NCBI GenBank assembly: GCA_944320815.1
Contig: CALUIZ010000028.1
Location: forward strand, 1 to 40,145
Source: an uncultured Phocaeicola sp.
GTDB lineage: Bacteria; Bacteroidota; Bacteroidia; Bacteroidales; Bacteroidaceae
Direction of reading: 5' to 3'
Length of the DNA: 40,145 bases
The stretch's first letter is position 1. Each line of letters begins with the position of its first letter. A model generated the notes under the pieces. That model made no database searches. It was not told the origin of the DNA and worked only from the letters and a program-made list of their open reading frames with translations. This document shows, piece after piece, positions 27,625 through 36,976 of this stretch. Both the position numbers and the translations under genes were made by a program.

Positions 27625-27745
27625 CTTTAAAATGAAGAATGAAGAGTTGATAATGAAGAATACGCTGCTGGCTGTTCTTCACTCATCATTCTTCACTGAA
27701 AAAGAAAATTTTAATTATTAACTATTCATTTTATTCATTCATATC
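27625..27745. repeat. Heptad inverted repeat, nuoM-nuoN spacer
   Basis: The left arm reads ATGAAGA-ATGAAGA, then GTTGATA-ATGAAGA (about 27632-27659). The right arm reads TCTTCAC-TCATCAT, then TCTTCAC (about 27676-27697), complementary to the left around a short centre, CGCTGCTGGC. A TATTAACTATTCA stretch follows before nuoN. No ORF is seen. Confidence 0.7.
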
Positions 27746-29158
27746 ATGAACGGATTCTTATCAATGCAGGCCGAGTTCGGGATGGTGGCGGCAATCGTGG
27801 TGATGCTGCTGGCAGACCTTATCCTGAAACGCCCTAATCATAAGCCGTTGCAGGCCCTTGCCGTTGTGCTGACACTTGCGCTGACCGTGCTCTGTCTGAC
27901 TGAACCTGCGGGAGAGGCTTTCGGAGGAATGTATGTGAACACCTCCATCGCATCGGCCGTGAAAGCTATACTCACCGCAGGGACGCTGCTGGTGTTCACT
28001 CTTGCCGGACGCTGGCTGGAGCGTGAGGACACCAGTTACAAGGCAGGTGAGTTTTATATGCTCACGTTGAGTACACTTTTCGGAATGTATCTTATGGTCA
28101 GCTCCGGAAGCTTCCTTACTTTCTATATCGGACTTGAGACCGCCAGCATACCGATGGCATGTCTTGTAGCACTCGACAAGTGGCGTCGTCATAGTGCGGA
28201 AGCCGGAGCCAAGTTTATTCTCAGCTCCATGTTCTCGTCGGCACTGATGCTTTATGGTGTGTCGATGCTTTACGGAACAAGCGGGACGGCTTACTTCACT
28301 GATGCCGCTGCTATGCTGGCGGGTACACCGCTTCAGATTGCGGCAATGGTGCTCTTCTTTGCCGGACTGGGATTCAAAATCAGTCTTGTGCCGTTCCACG
28401 CATGGACACCTGATACTTATCAGGGTGCACCGACACCGGTCACCGGATACCTTTCTGTTGTATCGAAAGGGGCGGCCGCTTTTGCGCTGACTGCTATTCT
28501 GATGAAAGTGTTCGGACAGATGGTTGAAAACTGGAGTCTGCTGTTGGGAATTGTCATCGTAGTGACCATCACTGTAGCCAACCTCTTTGCCGTACTGCAG
28601 AAAGACATGAAGCGATTCATGGCTTACAGTAGTATCTCGCAGGCAGGTTATCTTGTATTGGGTACGTTGGCAGGAAGTGGACAGGGAATGGCCTCACTGG
28701 TTTATTATCTGGCTGTTTATGTGGTGGCCAATCTCGCCATTTTCGGTATCATCGGCATTGTAGAGCAGCAGACAGGACGCACCGACCGCGATGCCTACAA
28801 CGGATTCTATCGCACCAATCCGCATCTGACTTTCATCATGACGCTGGCATTGTTCTCTTTGGGCGGTATCCCTCCGTTTGCCGGATTCTTCTCGAAGTTC
28901 TTCGTGTTCGCTTCTGCCTTCCATGCCGGACACTGGCTGGTGGTATTCTTGGCTTTGGTGAACACCATCATCTCGCTCTACTATTATTTGCTCATCGTGA
29001 AAGCGATGTTCATTACGCAGACCGATTCGCCCGCGCCGGCATTCAAATCTCCGGCACTGGCCCGTACGGGACTTGTCATCTGTCTGGCGGGTATCCTTGT
29101 GCTTGGTATCTGTAGCGGAGTTTACGATTGGTTGTCGGAACTGTCGATGCAATTCTGA
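27746..29158 (+). CDS. nuoN: NADH-quinone oxidoreductase subunit N
   Basis: This 470-aa antiporter-like membrane subunit carries the conserved glutamate in FLTFYIGLETASIPMACLVAL. The helix-7 lysine region is AGLGFKISLVPFHAWTPDTY. QGAPTPVTGYLSVVSKGAA and LFSLGGIPPFAGFFSKFFVF complete the family pattern. It is the last gene of the operon: the coding part ends 28 nt before a strong terminator, so no nuoE, nuoF or nuoG follows. Confidence 0.96.
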   Translation: MNGFLSMQAEFGMVAAIVVMLLADLILKRPNHKPLQALAVVLTLALTVLCLTEPAGEAFGGMYVNTSIASAVKAILTAGTLLVFTLAGRWLEREDTSYKAGEFYMLTLSTLFGMYLMVSSGSFLTFYIGLETASIPMACLVALDKWRRHSAEAGAKFILSSMFSSALMLYGVSMLYGTSGTAYFTDAAAMLAGTPLQIAAMVLFFAGLGFKISLVPFHAWTPDTYQGAPTPVTGYLSVVSKGAAAFALTAILMKVFGQMVENWSLLLGIVIVVTITVANLFAVLQKDMKRFMAYSSISQAGYLVLGTLAGSGQGMASLVYYLAVYVVANLAIFGIIGIVEQQTGRTDRDAYNGFYRTNPHLTFIMTLALFSLGGIPPFAGFFSKFFVFASAFHAGHWLVVFLALVNTIISLYYYLLIVKAMFITQTDSPAPAFKSPALARTGLVICLAGILVLGICSGVYDWLSELSMQF

Positions 29159-29185
29159 GAAACTGACACTTGAAAATAAATCTGA

Positions 29186-29238
29186 AAAGGCGGTTCTGCG
29201 CAGAGGAGATATCCCTGAGTGCAGAACCGCCTTTCTTT
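29186..29238 (+). terminator. Terminator of the nuo operon
   Basis: AAAGGCGGTTCTGC (29186-29199) and GCAGAACCGCCTTT (29221-29234) form a perfect 14-bp stem with a 21-nt loop, followed by CTTTG. The stem's own terminal T's plus the next bases make a U-rich tail. It ends the nuo transcript. Confidence 0.85.
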
Positions 29239-29266
29239 GTCAGCATAGGTGTTGCTATGGTTTTAT

Positions 29267-29306
29267 AGAGCAGAGTTCATCGTCTGGCATTCAGACGACA
29301 AGCTCT
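29267..29306. terminator. Second hairpin between convergent nuo and murF units
   Basis: TCGTCTG (29280-29286) pairs with CAGACGA (29292-29298), and an outer pairing AGAGC (29267-29271) with GCTCT (29302-29306) encloses it. Plus-strand TTTCTC follows. It lies 86 nt past the murF stop, so it could end the trpS-murF transcript or back up the nuo terminator. No strong T-run is present on the minus strand. Confidence 0.4.
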
Positions 29307-29391
29307 TTCTCGGCAGGATATTTTATAGTGGTGTCGGACGCATGAACAAAGTCTGATTTAGACATGCTCCTCCATGCTTATAATAATCATT

Positions 29392-30720
29392 CTAAAGCAT
29401 AGGAAGCAGTGACTCCAGATTCATGCTGTGCGAGCCTTTCAAAAGAATCAGACAATTTTCTGGGGTTGCTTTTTGGAGCAGTCTGGCAGTCGCAGCGGCA
29501 TCTGGACAACTTTCAACAGGAAGATTTTCTGCATCCGATGCGTGCATGAATTCGCTTCCGACCACTATCAATCGGTCAAATCCCAGACTTGCGGCCATGC
29601 GGAGAATGCGACTGTGCTCGTTTTCGGATACTTCTCCCAACTCTTTCATGTCACCCAGTATAGCCACTTTATGCGGTGCGTCCATACGGGAAAAGTTGCG
29701 TAACGCGGCTTCCATACTCGTCGGATTCGCATTATAGGCATCGGCTACCACTCGGTTGTGTCCCGTATCCACCAGACGTGAGCGTCCCTGGATGGGCATA
29801 TAACTCTCAATCCCCGTACAGATGTCTTTAGCCGGTATTCCGAACCGAATGCCTGCAGCACAGGCTGCAAGCGCATTGGGAAGATTATAGGAGCCGACAA
29901 GGTGCGTATGCACTTCATATACCTTTTCCGGGCAGGAACTTGCATGCCATCTGAAAGAGAAACAAATGTCAGAAGAATCTTCCAAGGCTTTTCCGCATAC
30001 CGTCGCATCTTCTTCGGTTCCATAAGTTATAGTTTCCAAACCTGCAGTCATTTTACATAGACGGGCATCATCGGCATTCAAGAATACCTGTGAATGGGGA
30101 CGGGAGCGAAGATAATCATATAATTCACCTTTCGTGCGCGCCACACCTTCTATCGAACCGAATCCCTGCAGATGCGCTTCGCCCACATTTGTGATGATGC
30201 CGAAGTCGGGTTCTGCCACTTCTGTCAGGCGGCGGATGTCACCCGGATGACTTGCACCCATTTCGATGATTCCGAGTTCATGTTCCGGACGTAGACGCAA
30301 TAGCGTAAGGGGCACACCGATGTCATTGTTCAGATTTCCTTCCGTAGCGAGTACCCGGTAGCGGCGTGAAAGAACCGCACGGAGCAGTTCCTTGGTCGTA
30401 GTTTTGCCGTTGGTACCCGTCACGGCCAGAAGCGGTGTGCCCATGTGGCGGCGGTGTTCACGTGCCAGCATCCGCAGGGCCTCCAGACAGTCGTCCACCA
30501 GAAAATAATGGTCGTTTTCTCCGTTAGGAATCACGTCCGCATTGTCTACGACAGCAATGGAACATCCTCCTTCAAGTGCTTGGGGCGCAAATCGGTTACC
30601 GTCAAAACTAGGTCCTTTCAGTGCCACAAACATAGCTCCTTTCACAGGGCGGCGGCTGTCGGTGACCACTCCCCCCGGACATGAGAGAAACAAACGATAA
30701 AGCGTGTCGGTGTCCGTCAT
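29392..30720 (-). CDS. murF: UDP-N-acetylmuramoyl-tripeptide--D-Ala-D-Ala ligase
   Basis: This 442-aa cytoplasmic Mur ligase adds D-Ala-D-Ala to the UDP-MurNAc tripeptide, using ATP. Its N-terminal substrate domain has the MurF motif VVTDSRRPVKGAMFVALKG. The P-loop TGTNGKTTTK is at residues 101-110. Next come EMGASHPGDIRRLTEVAEPD and ITNVGEAHLQGFGS. The C-terminal domain has DAYNANPTSM and AILGDMKELGE. The start is placed at ATG 30720 rather than a TTG six nucleotides upstream; this leaves 2 nt after the trpS stop, so the pair is probably translated together. The pairing with trpS has no obvious pathway logic. Confidence 0.95.
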   Translation of the reverse strand: MTDTDTLYRLFLSCPGGVVTDSRRPVKGAMFVALKGPSFDGNRFAPQALEGGCSIAVVDNADVIPNGENDHYFLVDDCLEALRMLAREHRRHMGTPLLAVTGTNGKTTTKELLRAVLSRRYRVLATEGNLNNDIGVPLTLLRLRPEHELGIIEMGASHPGDIRRLTEVAEPDFGIITNVGEAHLQGFGSIEGVARTKGELYDYLRSRPHSQVFLNADDARLCKMTAGLETITYGTEEDATVCGKALEDSSDICFSFRWHASSCPEKVYEVHTHLVGSYNLPNALAACAAGIRFGIPAKDICTGIESYMPIQGRSRLVDTGHNRVVADAYNANPTSMEAALRNFSRMDAPHKVAILGDMKELGEVSENEHSRILRMAASLGFDRLIVVGSEFMHASDAENLPVESCPDAAATARLLQKATPENCLILLKGSHSMNLESLLPML

Positions 30721-30722
30721 GC

Positions 30723-31823
<1,101 letters not shown>

Positions 31824-31848
31824 TTATAAATTTACTTTTAAATTGCAG

Positions 31849-31880
31849 CAAAGATAACTAAATCCTTTGTTTTCTTCAAA
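31849..31880 (-). promoter_or_regulatory. Promoter of trpS-murF
   Basis: On the minus strand, TTTG (31877-31880) is followed after exactly 20 nt by TATCTTTG (31849-31856). Both Bacteroidetes boxes are perfect and the spacing is standard. The leader to the trpS ATG (31814) is about 30 nt. Confidence 0.8.
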
Positions 31881-31896
31881 ATAAATTGTTCCTTTG
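31866..31896 (+). promoter_or_regulatory. Promoter of carB
   Basis: TTTG (31866-31869) and TTCCTTTG (31889-31896, one mismatch to TAnnTTTG) are separated by 19 nt. The -33 box lies between the two boxes of the divergent trpS promoter, so the two promoters physically overlap by about 15 nt. The leader to the carB ATG is about 38 nt. Confidence 0.7.
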
Positions 31897-31939
31897 CATA
31901 AAGTCCTTTGACATTCAACCATAAAATCCATATAAACGT

Positions 31940-34900
31940 ATGAAGAAGAAATTGAAGAAAGTCCTGGTGCTCGGATCAGGCGCGTTGAAAATCGGTCAGG
32001 CCGGAGAGTTTGACTATTCGGGTTCACAGGCGCTGAAGGCACTCCATGAAGAAGGAATACGTTCTGTGCTGATCAATCCGAACATTGCTACAATCCAGAC
32101 ATCCGAAGGTATCGCCGATCAGGTATATTTTCAGCCTGTAACTCCCTATTTTGTAACAGAAATCATAAAGAAAGAACGTCCCGACGGCATTCTTCTGGCT
32201 TTCGGCGGGCAGACTGCGCTGAACTGCGGGACAGAACTGTATCGCAGCGGCGTTTTGGAAGAATACGGCGTGGAGGTGCTCGGCACGTCCGTGGAAGCGA
32301 TCATGAATACGGAAGACCGTGACCTGTTCGTGAAAAAACTGAAAGAGGTGAATCTGAAGACTCCGGTAAGCCAGGCTGTATGCAACATGCAGGAAGCACT
32401 CGAGGCCGCACGCAAAATCGGCTATCCTGTGATGATCCGGTCGGCCTACGCGTTAGGCGGTTTGGGAAGCGGCATCTGTCCCGATGAGGAGAAATTCATT
32501 GAACTGGCGGAAAGTGCTTTCACTTTCTCTCCCCAGATTCTGGTGGAAGAGTCATTGAAAGGGTGGAAGGAAATCGAATTTGAAGTTATCCGTGATGCTA
32601 ACGACCACTGTTTTACCGTGGCCAGCATGGAGAATTTCGATCCGCTGGGCATCCACACGGGAGAATCCATCGTGGTTGCGCCGACCTGCTCGCTGACGGA
32701 AGATGAAGTGGCGCAACTGCAGGCTCTGTCGAAACAATGTATCCGTCATCTGAACATTGTAGGAGAATGCAACATCCAGTATGCGTTCAATTCTGACACC
32801 AACGATTACCGCATCATCGAAGTGAACGCACGTCTGAGCCGTTCTTCAGCACTGGCTTCAAAGGCTACCGGCTATCCGTTGGCTTTTGTGGCTGCCAAGA
32901 TTGCCCTGGGCTATACTTTGGATGAAATCGGTGAAATGGGGACACCGAACTCGGCATATGTGGCTCCTTCGCTCGACTATATCATCTGCAAGATTCCGCG
33001 TTGGGACCTGAACAAGTTTGCCGGCGTTTCGCACCGCATAGGCTCCAGCATGAAGTCGGTGGGTGAAATCATGTCAATCGGACGCACTTTTGAAGAAATC
33101 ATCCAGAAGGGCCTCCGCATGATCGGACAGGGAATGCATGGATTTGTGGGCAATGATCATACCAAGTTCGCCAACCTCGACGATGAACTGGCCAATCCGA
33201 CTGACCTGCGTATCTTTGCCATCGCCCAGGCTCTGGAAGAGGGATATACGATTGAAAGAATCTATGAACTGACCAAAATAGACCCGTGGTTCATCGGCAA
33301 GCTGAAGAATATCGTTGATTTCAAGAACAAACTTCTCACTTACAACTCTTTGGAAGAAATCACTCCGGAAATTATGCGTGAGGCAAAGGTTCTGGGATTC
33401 TCTGACTTCCAGATCGCCCGTTTCGTGCTGAAACCGAAAGCCGGAAATATGGAAAGGGAAAATCTGGCAGTCCGTGAATACCGTAAGAAACAAGGCATTC
33501 TGCCGGCCGTGAAACGCATCAATACGGTGGCTTCGGAACATCCGGAACTGACCAATTATCTTTACATGACTTATTCGGTGGAAGGTTACGACGTGAACTA
33601 TTACAAGAATGAAAAGTCGGTTGTCGTACTTGGTTCCGGTGCCTATCGTATCGGCTCGTCTGTGGAGTTCGACTGGTGTTCGGTTAATGCCATCCAGACG
33701 GCGCGCAAGCTGGGATATAAGTCAATCATGATAAACTACAATCCTGAAACCGTGTCTACCGACTACGACATGTGCGACCGTCTGTATTTTGACGAACTGT
33801 CATTCGAGCGTGTGCTTGATGTCATTGACCTGGAGCAGCCGCGCGGTGTCATCGTTTCTGTAGGCGGACAGATTCCGAACAATCTGGCCATGAAGCTTTA
33901 CCGTCAGTCTGTTCCTATTCTGGGCACATCGCCTGTCTCCATCGACCGGGCAGAGAACCGCAACAAGTTCTCACTCATGCTCGACCAGCTTGGCATTGAT
34001 CAGCCGGCTTGGCAGGAACTTACCAGTCTGGATGACGTGAAAGGCTTTATCGAGAAAGTAGGCTATCCTGTGCTGGTGCGTCCGTCATACGTGTTGAGCG
34101 GTGCAGCTATGAACGTATGCTATGATGAAGAAGAACTCACCCGCTATCTGCAGATGGCCAGTGAAGTGTCGAAAGAATATCCGGTTGTCGTTTCCCAATT
34201 CATGCAGAACACCAAGGAAATCGAGTTTGACGCTGTGGCCCAGAACGGAGAAATTGTGGAGTATGCCATCTCAGAACACATCGAATATGCCGGTGTACAT
34301 TCGGGCGATGCCACACTGGTGTTCCCCGCACAGCACATTTATTTCTCTACGGCACGCCAGATCAAGAAGATCAGCCGTCAGATAGCGAAAGAACTGAACA
34401 TCTCCGGTCCGTTCAATATCCAGTACCTTGCACGCAAGAACGAGGTGAAGGTTATCGAATGTAATCTCCGTGCGTCACGCAGTTTCCCGTTCGTGTCGAA
34501 AGTGCTGAAGCGCAACTTCATCGAAACTGCCACACGCATCATGCTCGACGCTCCCTATACCCGTCCGGACAAGTCGGAATTCGACATTGACTGGATTGGA
34601 GTGAAGGCATCGCAGTTCTCGTTCGCCCGTCTGCAGAATGCCGACCCGGTACTTGGCGTAGACATGTCGTCAACGGGAGAAGTGGGCTGCCTGGGAGACG
34701 ATTTCAATGAAGCCTTGCTGAATGCCCTGATTGCCACCGGTTACAAGATTCCGGAGAAGAGCATCCTTCTGTCGTCAGGTGCCACCAAGTCGAAGGTGGA
34801 TTTGCTTGATGCAAGCCAGATGCTCAGCAAGAAAGGCTATAAGATTTATGCCACGGCCGGCACTGCCACTTTCTTGAATGCGCATGGTGTGGCTACCACT

Positions 34901-35164
34901 CCCGTGTTCTGGCCTGACGAACGTCCCAATGCCGAAAACAACGTGATGAAGATGATTGCCGGACACAAGTTTGACCTTATCGTCAACATCCCGAAAAATC
35001 ACTCGAAGCGTGAGTTGACCAACGGCTATCGCATCCGTCGCGGTGCCATTGACCACAACATTCCGTTGATAACGAACGCGCGTCTGGCGAAAGCCTTCAT
35101 TGAAGCATTTTGTGAATTGCGGCTGGAGGAAATTCAAATCAAGAGCTGGCAGGAATACAAATGA
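31940..35164 (+). CDS. carB: Carbamoyl-phosphate synthase large subunit
   Basis: This 1074-aa enzyme makes carbamoyl phosphate for pyrimidine and arginine synthesis from bicarbonate, ATP and ammonia supplied by the CarA glutaminase. It has two homologous halves, each with a pre-ATP-grasp and ATP-grasp domain: GQAGEFDYSGSQALKAL near residue 20, SLKGWKEIEFEVIRDAN near 210, a second start VVLGSGAYRIGSSVEFDW near 565, and PSYVLSGAAMNV near 720. An MGS-like C-terminal domain follows at about 930-1074. Many blocks (for example NPETVSTDYDMCDRLYFDE) resemble eukaryotic CAD/CPS enzymes as recalled, more than E. coli CarB. No carA is adjacent. The ATG sits 38 nt after the predicted promoter. Confidence 0.95.
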   Translation: MKKKLKKVLVLGSGALKIGQAGEFDYSGSQALKALHEEGIRSVLINPNIATIQTSEGIADQVYFQPVTPYFVTEIIKKERPDGILLAFGGQTALNCGTELYRSGVLEEYGVEVLGTSVEAIMNTEDRDLFVKKLKEVNLKTPVSQAVCNMQEALEAARKIGYPVMIRSAYALGGLGSGICPDEEKFIELAESAFTFSPQILVEESLKGWKEIEFEVIRDANDHCFTVASMENFDPLGIHTGESIVVAPTCSLTEDEVAQLQALSKQCIRHLNIVGECNIQYAFNSDTNDYRIIEVNARLSRSSALASKATGYPLAFVAAKIALGYTLDEIGEMGTPNSAYVAPSLDYIICKIPRWDLNKFAGVSHRIGSSMKSVGEIMSIGRTFEEIIQKGLRMIGQGMHGFVGNDHTKFANLDDELANPTDLRIFAIAQALEEGYTIERIYELTKIDPWFIGKLKNIVDFKNKLLTYNSLEEITPEIMREAKVLGFSDFQIARFVLKPKAGNMERENLAVREYRKKQGILPAVKRINTVASEHPELTNYLYMTYSVEGYDVNYYKNEKSVVVLGSGAYRIGSSVEFDWCSVNAIQTARKLGYKSIMINYNPETVSTDYDMCDRLYFDELSFERVLDVIDLEQPRGVIVSVGGQIPNNLAMKLYRQSVPILGTSPVSIDRAENRNKFSLMLDQLGIDQPAWQELTSLDDVKGFIEKVGYPVLVRPSYVLSGAAMNVCYDEEELTRYLQMASEVSKEYPVVVSQFMQNTKEIEFDAVAQNGEIVEYAISEHIEYAGVHSGDATLVFPAQHIYFSTARQIKKISRQIAKELNISGPFNIQYLARKNEVKVIECNLRASRSFPFVSKVLKRNFIETATRIMLDAPYTRPDKSEFDIDWIGVKASQFSFARLQNADPVLGVDMSSTGEVGCLGDDFNEALLNALIATGYKIPEKSILLSSGATKSKVDLLDASQMLSKKGYKIYATAGTATFLNAHGVATTPVFWPDERPNAENNVMKMIAGHKFDLIVNIPKNHSKRELTNGYRIRRGAIDHNIPLITNARLAKAFIEAFCELRLEEIQIKSWQEYK

Positions 35165-35226
35165 TGTTCGCTGCATGAATAGGAAACTTGTTTGTCTGTA
35201 AAAAGACTTCGGTTTTCCAATCAAAG

Positions 35227-35265
35227 TGGCCCGTTGTCCCGGTGGGGATAGCGGGCCATTTTTTT
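35227..35265 (+). terminator. Rho-independent terminator of carB
   Basis: TGGCCCGTTGTCCC (35227-35240) pairs with GGGATAGCGGGCCA (about 35245-35258) through two wobble pairs and a tight loop. A run of T follows. It is 63 nt past the carB stop. Confidence 0.85.
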
Positions 35266-35358
35266 GAGGAAGTGTTGAAGCCTGCAGATGTGTGCAGAAA
35301 AGTTTAGATTGTTGTGGGTGGATCTGGTATTGGCTTGATTGTGAAGACTTTTTAAATG

Positions 35359-35405
35359 AAAAGGATTAAATATTTGTCTTTCAAATATTTAATCCTTTTT
35401 TTGTT
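35359..35405 (+). terminator. Perfect 18-bp palindromic hairpin with T-run
   Basis: AAAAGGATTAAATATTTG (35359-35376) and CAAATATTTAATCCTTTT (35382-35399) form a perfect 18-bp stem around a 5-nt loop, followed by TTTTT. It looks like an intrinsic terminator, but carB already has one about 120 nt upstream, so it may instead insulate the element or mark its edge. Confidence 0.6.
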
Positions 35406-35436
35406 GTACCCAGACCCGCATTTGAAATATTAAATC
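35379..35436. repeat. Imperfect 16-nt direct repeat, candidate attachment or recombinase site
   Basis: TTTCAAATATTTAATC (35379-35394) and TTTGAAATATTAAATC (35421-35436) match at 14 of 16 positions and are 42 nt apart. Both lie just upstream of the integrase gene, where recombinase-binding sites are expected. The matching right end of the element is outside the window, so an att assignment is speculative. Confidence 0.3.
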
Positions 35437-35546
35437 TGGAACAACCAGTTTAAATAGCAGAACGATTAAGTTTAAACTAAACTAAACTGATTATTAAATA
35501 CTTATATCAGAATATAAAAATGATTCAATTTAATTGGATTGAAACA

Positions 35547-35575
35547 AATTTGGGATAAACGGGAACAATTTGGGA
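35547..35575 (+). repeat. Two AATTTGGGA direct repeats, 20-nt period
   Basis: AATTTGGGA occurs at 35547-35555 and 35567-35575, exactly 20 nt apart, about two helical turns. They end 10 nt before the integrase -7 box, in the place a regulator or excisionase would bind. Confidence 0.45.
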
Positions 35576-35584
35576 ACAATTCAC

Positions 35585-35592
35585 TATCTTTG
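35585..35592 (+). promoter_or_regulatory. -7 promoter element of the integrase gene
   Basis: TATCTTTG followed by CAG is an exact TAnnTTTG match. Transcription would start near 35598, which excludes the upstream GTG at 35595 as start codon and supports ATG 35625. No TTTG lies at standard -33 spacing. Confidence 0.65.
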
Positions 35593-35624
35593 CAGTGTTC
35601 AATCCAGAAATAGAATCGAAGCTT

Positions 35625-36963
35625 ATGAAAGTGACTGCATTCATACGAAAAACGGCAAAGAAGAATGATTTGGAGACCAAAGCCACCATCTATTTCCGCC
35701 TGCGTGACGGAAAGAAAGACATCAAGGCGGCAAGTGAGCTTTCCATTAGCCCCAACCATTGGAGCCCAGAAAAGCAGGGATATAAAGACCGTGTGGCTTT
35801 AGTACCGGAAGATGAAAAGATAGACTTGAACCATAAGGTACAGGCATTGACCCGAATGATTGAAAGGGAATATAGGGATGATGCCGACAGCGAATGGTTA
35901 GGTGAAGTGATAGACAGATTCCATCACCCGGACAAATACAAGACGGAAGAAGAACTGGCCGCTGAAAATCCACCAACTTTTACCGAACTGTTTGATGAGT
36001 TTTTGGAAAAGCATAGTCTGTCGGAAGTGAGGAAAAAGAATTTCCGTGTGGTAAAAAGAGCTCTCATGCGCTATGAGCTGTTCATCAGAGAAACAAGAAG
36101 GGGCATGAAAGACTTTTCGCTGGACATAAATACAGTTACCAAAGATACGCTTGCAGACATTTGGGATTTTATGGAGAATGAACATGCTTACGCCGAAGAA
36201 TATCCTGAGATTTACGCTACTATTCCCGAAAAGCGTACTCCACAACCCAGAGGAAAGAATACGCTTATTGATTGCTTCTCGCGCATACGTACCTTTTTTA
36301 TATGGTGCTATAATCAGGGGAAGACTATCAACCGCCCGTTTGACAAATTTCCGATTGAAGAATGTCTTTATGGTACACCTATTTATATAACTTTGCAGGA
36401 ACGTAACCAACTATTTGAAGCAGATTTGTCTATGCGCTCGCAACTGGCAGTGCAACGTGACATTTTTGTGTTCCAAAGCGTGGTGGGTTGTCGTGTAGGC
36501 GACTTTTATAAGCTCACGAAGAAAAACCTCGTGAATGGTGCATTAGAGTACATTCAATGAAAGACACGCAATCATAATCCAAGAACGGTGAGAGTACCAT
36601 TAAACGATGTCGCTAAAACCATACTTGAACGTTACAAAGACTATGATGGAGAAACTTTGCTTCCGTTCATATCGGAGCAGAAATATAATCAGGCTATCAA
36701 GGAGGGCTTTCAGACTTGCCGGGCTGAACAGAATCGTTACGGTGCTTAACCCTCTGACCCGTAAGCCTGAGCAGAAATATCTGTACGAAGTCGCCACTAC
36801 ACATACGGCTCGAAAGACCTTTATCGGGAATATGTATAAAAAGGTGAAAGACCCGGATTTGGTTTCATCGGTATCGGGACATAAAGAAGGCAGCAAGGCT
36901 TTCCGCCGTTACAGAGAGATAGATGAAGAGATGAAACAGGAACTCGTACATTTGTTAGACTAA
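35625..36963 (+). pseudogene. Tyrosine recombinase/integrase, disrupted by a stop and a frameshift
   Basis: The gene encodes a phage-type site-specific recombinase of the Bacteroidales element family: N-terminal arm-binding domain (MKVTAFIRKTAKKND), SAM-like core-binding domain at about 117-230, and catalytic domain. All catalytic residues are still spelled out: Arg290 in VVGCRVGDF, Lys in KTRNHNPRTVRVPL, HTARKTF, SGHKEGSKAF and the nucleophile Tyr in FRRYREID. They are split by two lesions. An in-frame TGA at 36558-36560 falls in YIQ*KTRN, where a CGA arginine codon is a plausible ancestor. After it the same frame reads on until an extra G in GGG 36704-36706 shifts it; the homologous tail continues in the next frame to the stop at 36963. 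The first part alone (311 aa) lacks most of the active site, so the product is probably inactive. Confidence 0.88.
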
Positions 36964-36976
36964 ATAAAAGCAAACT

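Larger units (their letters stand above)
35165..35624. other. Intergenic junction between carB and the integrated element
   Basis: This 460-nt region has no gene. From left to right it holds the carB terminator, a second perfect palindromic hairpin with T-run (35359-35405), and an imperfect copy of its right arm (35421-35436). Next are a palindrome AGTTTAAACT (35469-35478) running into three tandem TAAAC units (35473-35487), two AATTTGGGA repeats, and the integrase promoter. Composition becomes much more AT-rich after about 35.3 kb, so the left edge of the mobile element probably lies here. Confidence 0.55.

Noticed and set aside
21356..27745. AT-rich repeats in nuo spacers as a CRISPR array
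   Set aside because: Units are only 7 nt, degenerate and in inverted pairs, without unique spacers of regular length or cas genes.
35400..35445. Possible tRNA fragment (ACCCAGACCCGCATTTGAAAT) at the element's left edge
   Set aside because: It does not contain a proper T-loop (GGTTCGAATCC or complement) and no acceptor or anticodon stem can be drawn.
36558..36560. TGA in the integrase as a recoded (selenocysteine or readthrough) codon
   Set aside because: No SECIS-like reason is seen, the position fits a CGA-to-TGA change in YIQRKTRN, and a second, independent frameshift follows in the same gene.
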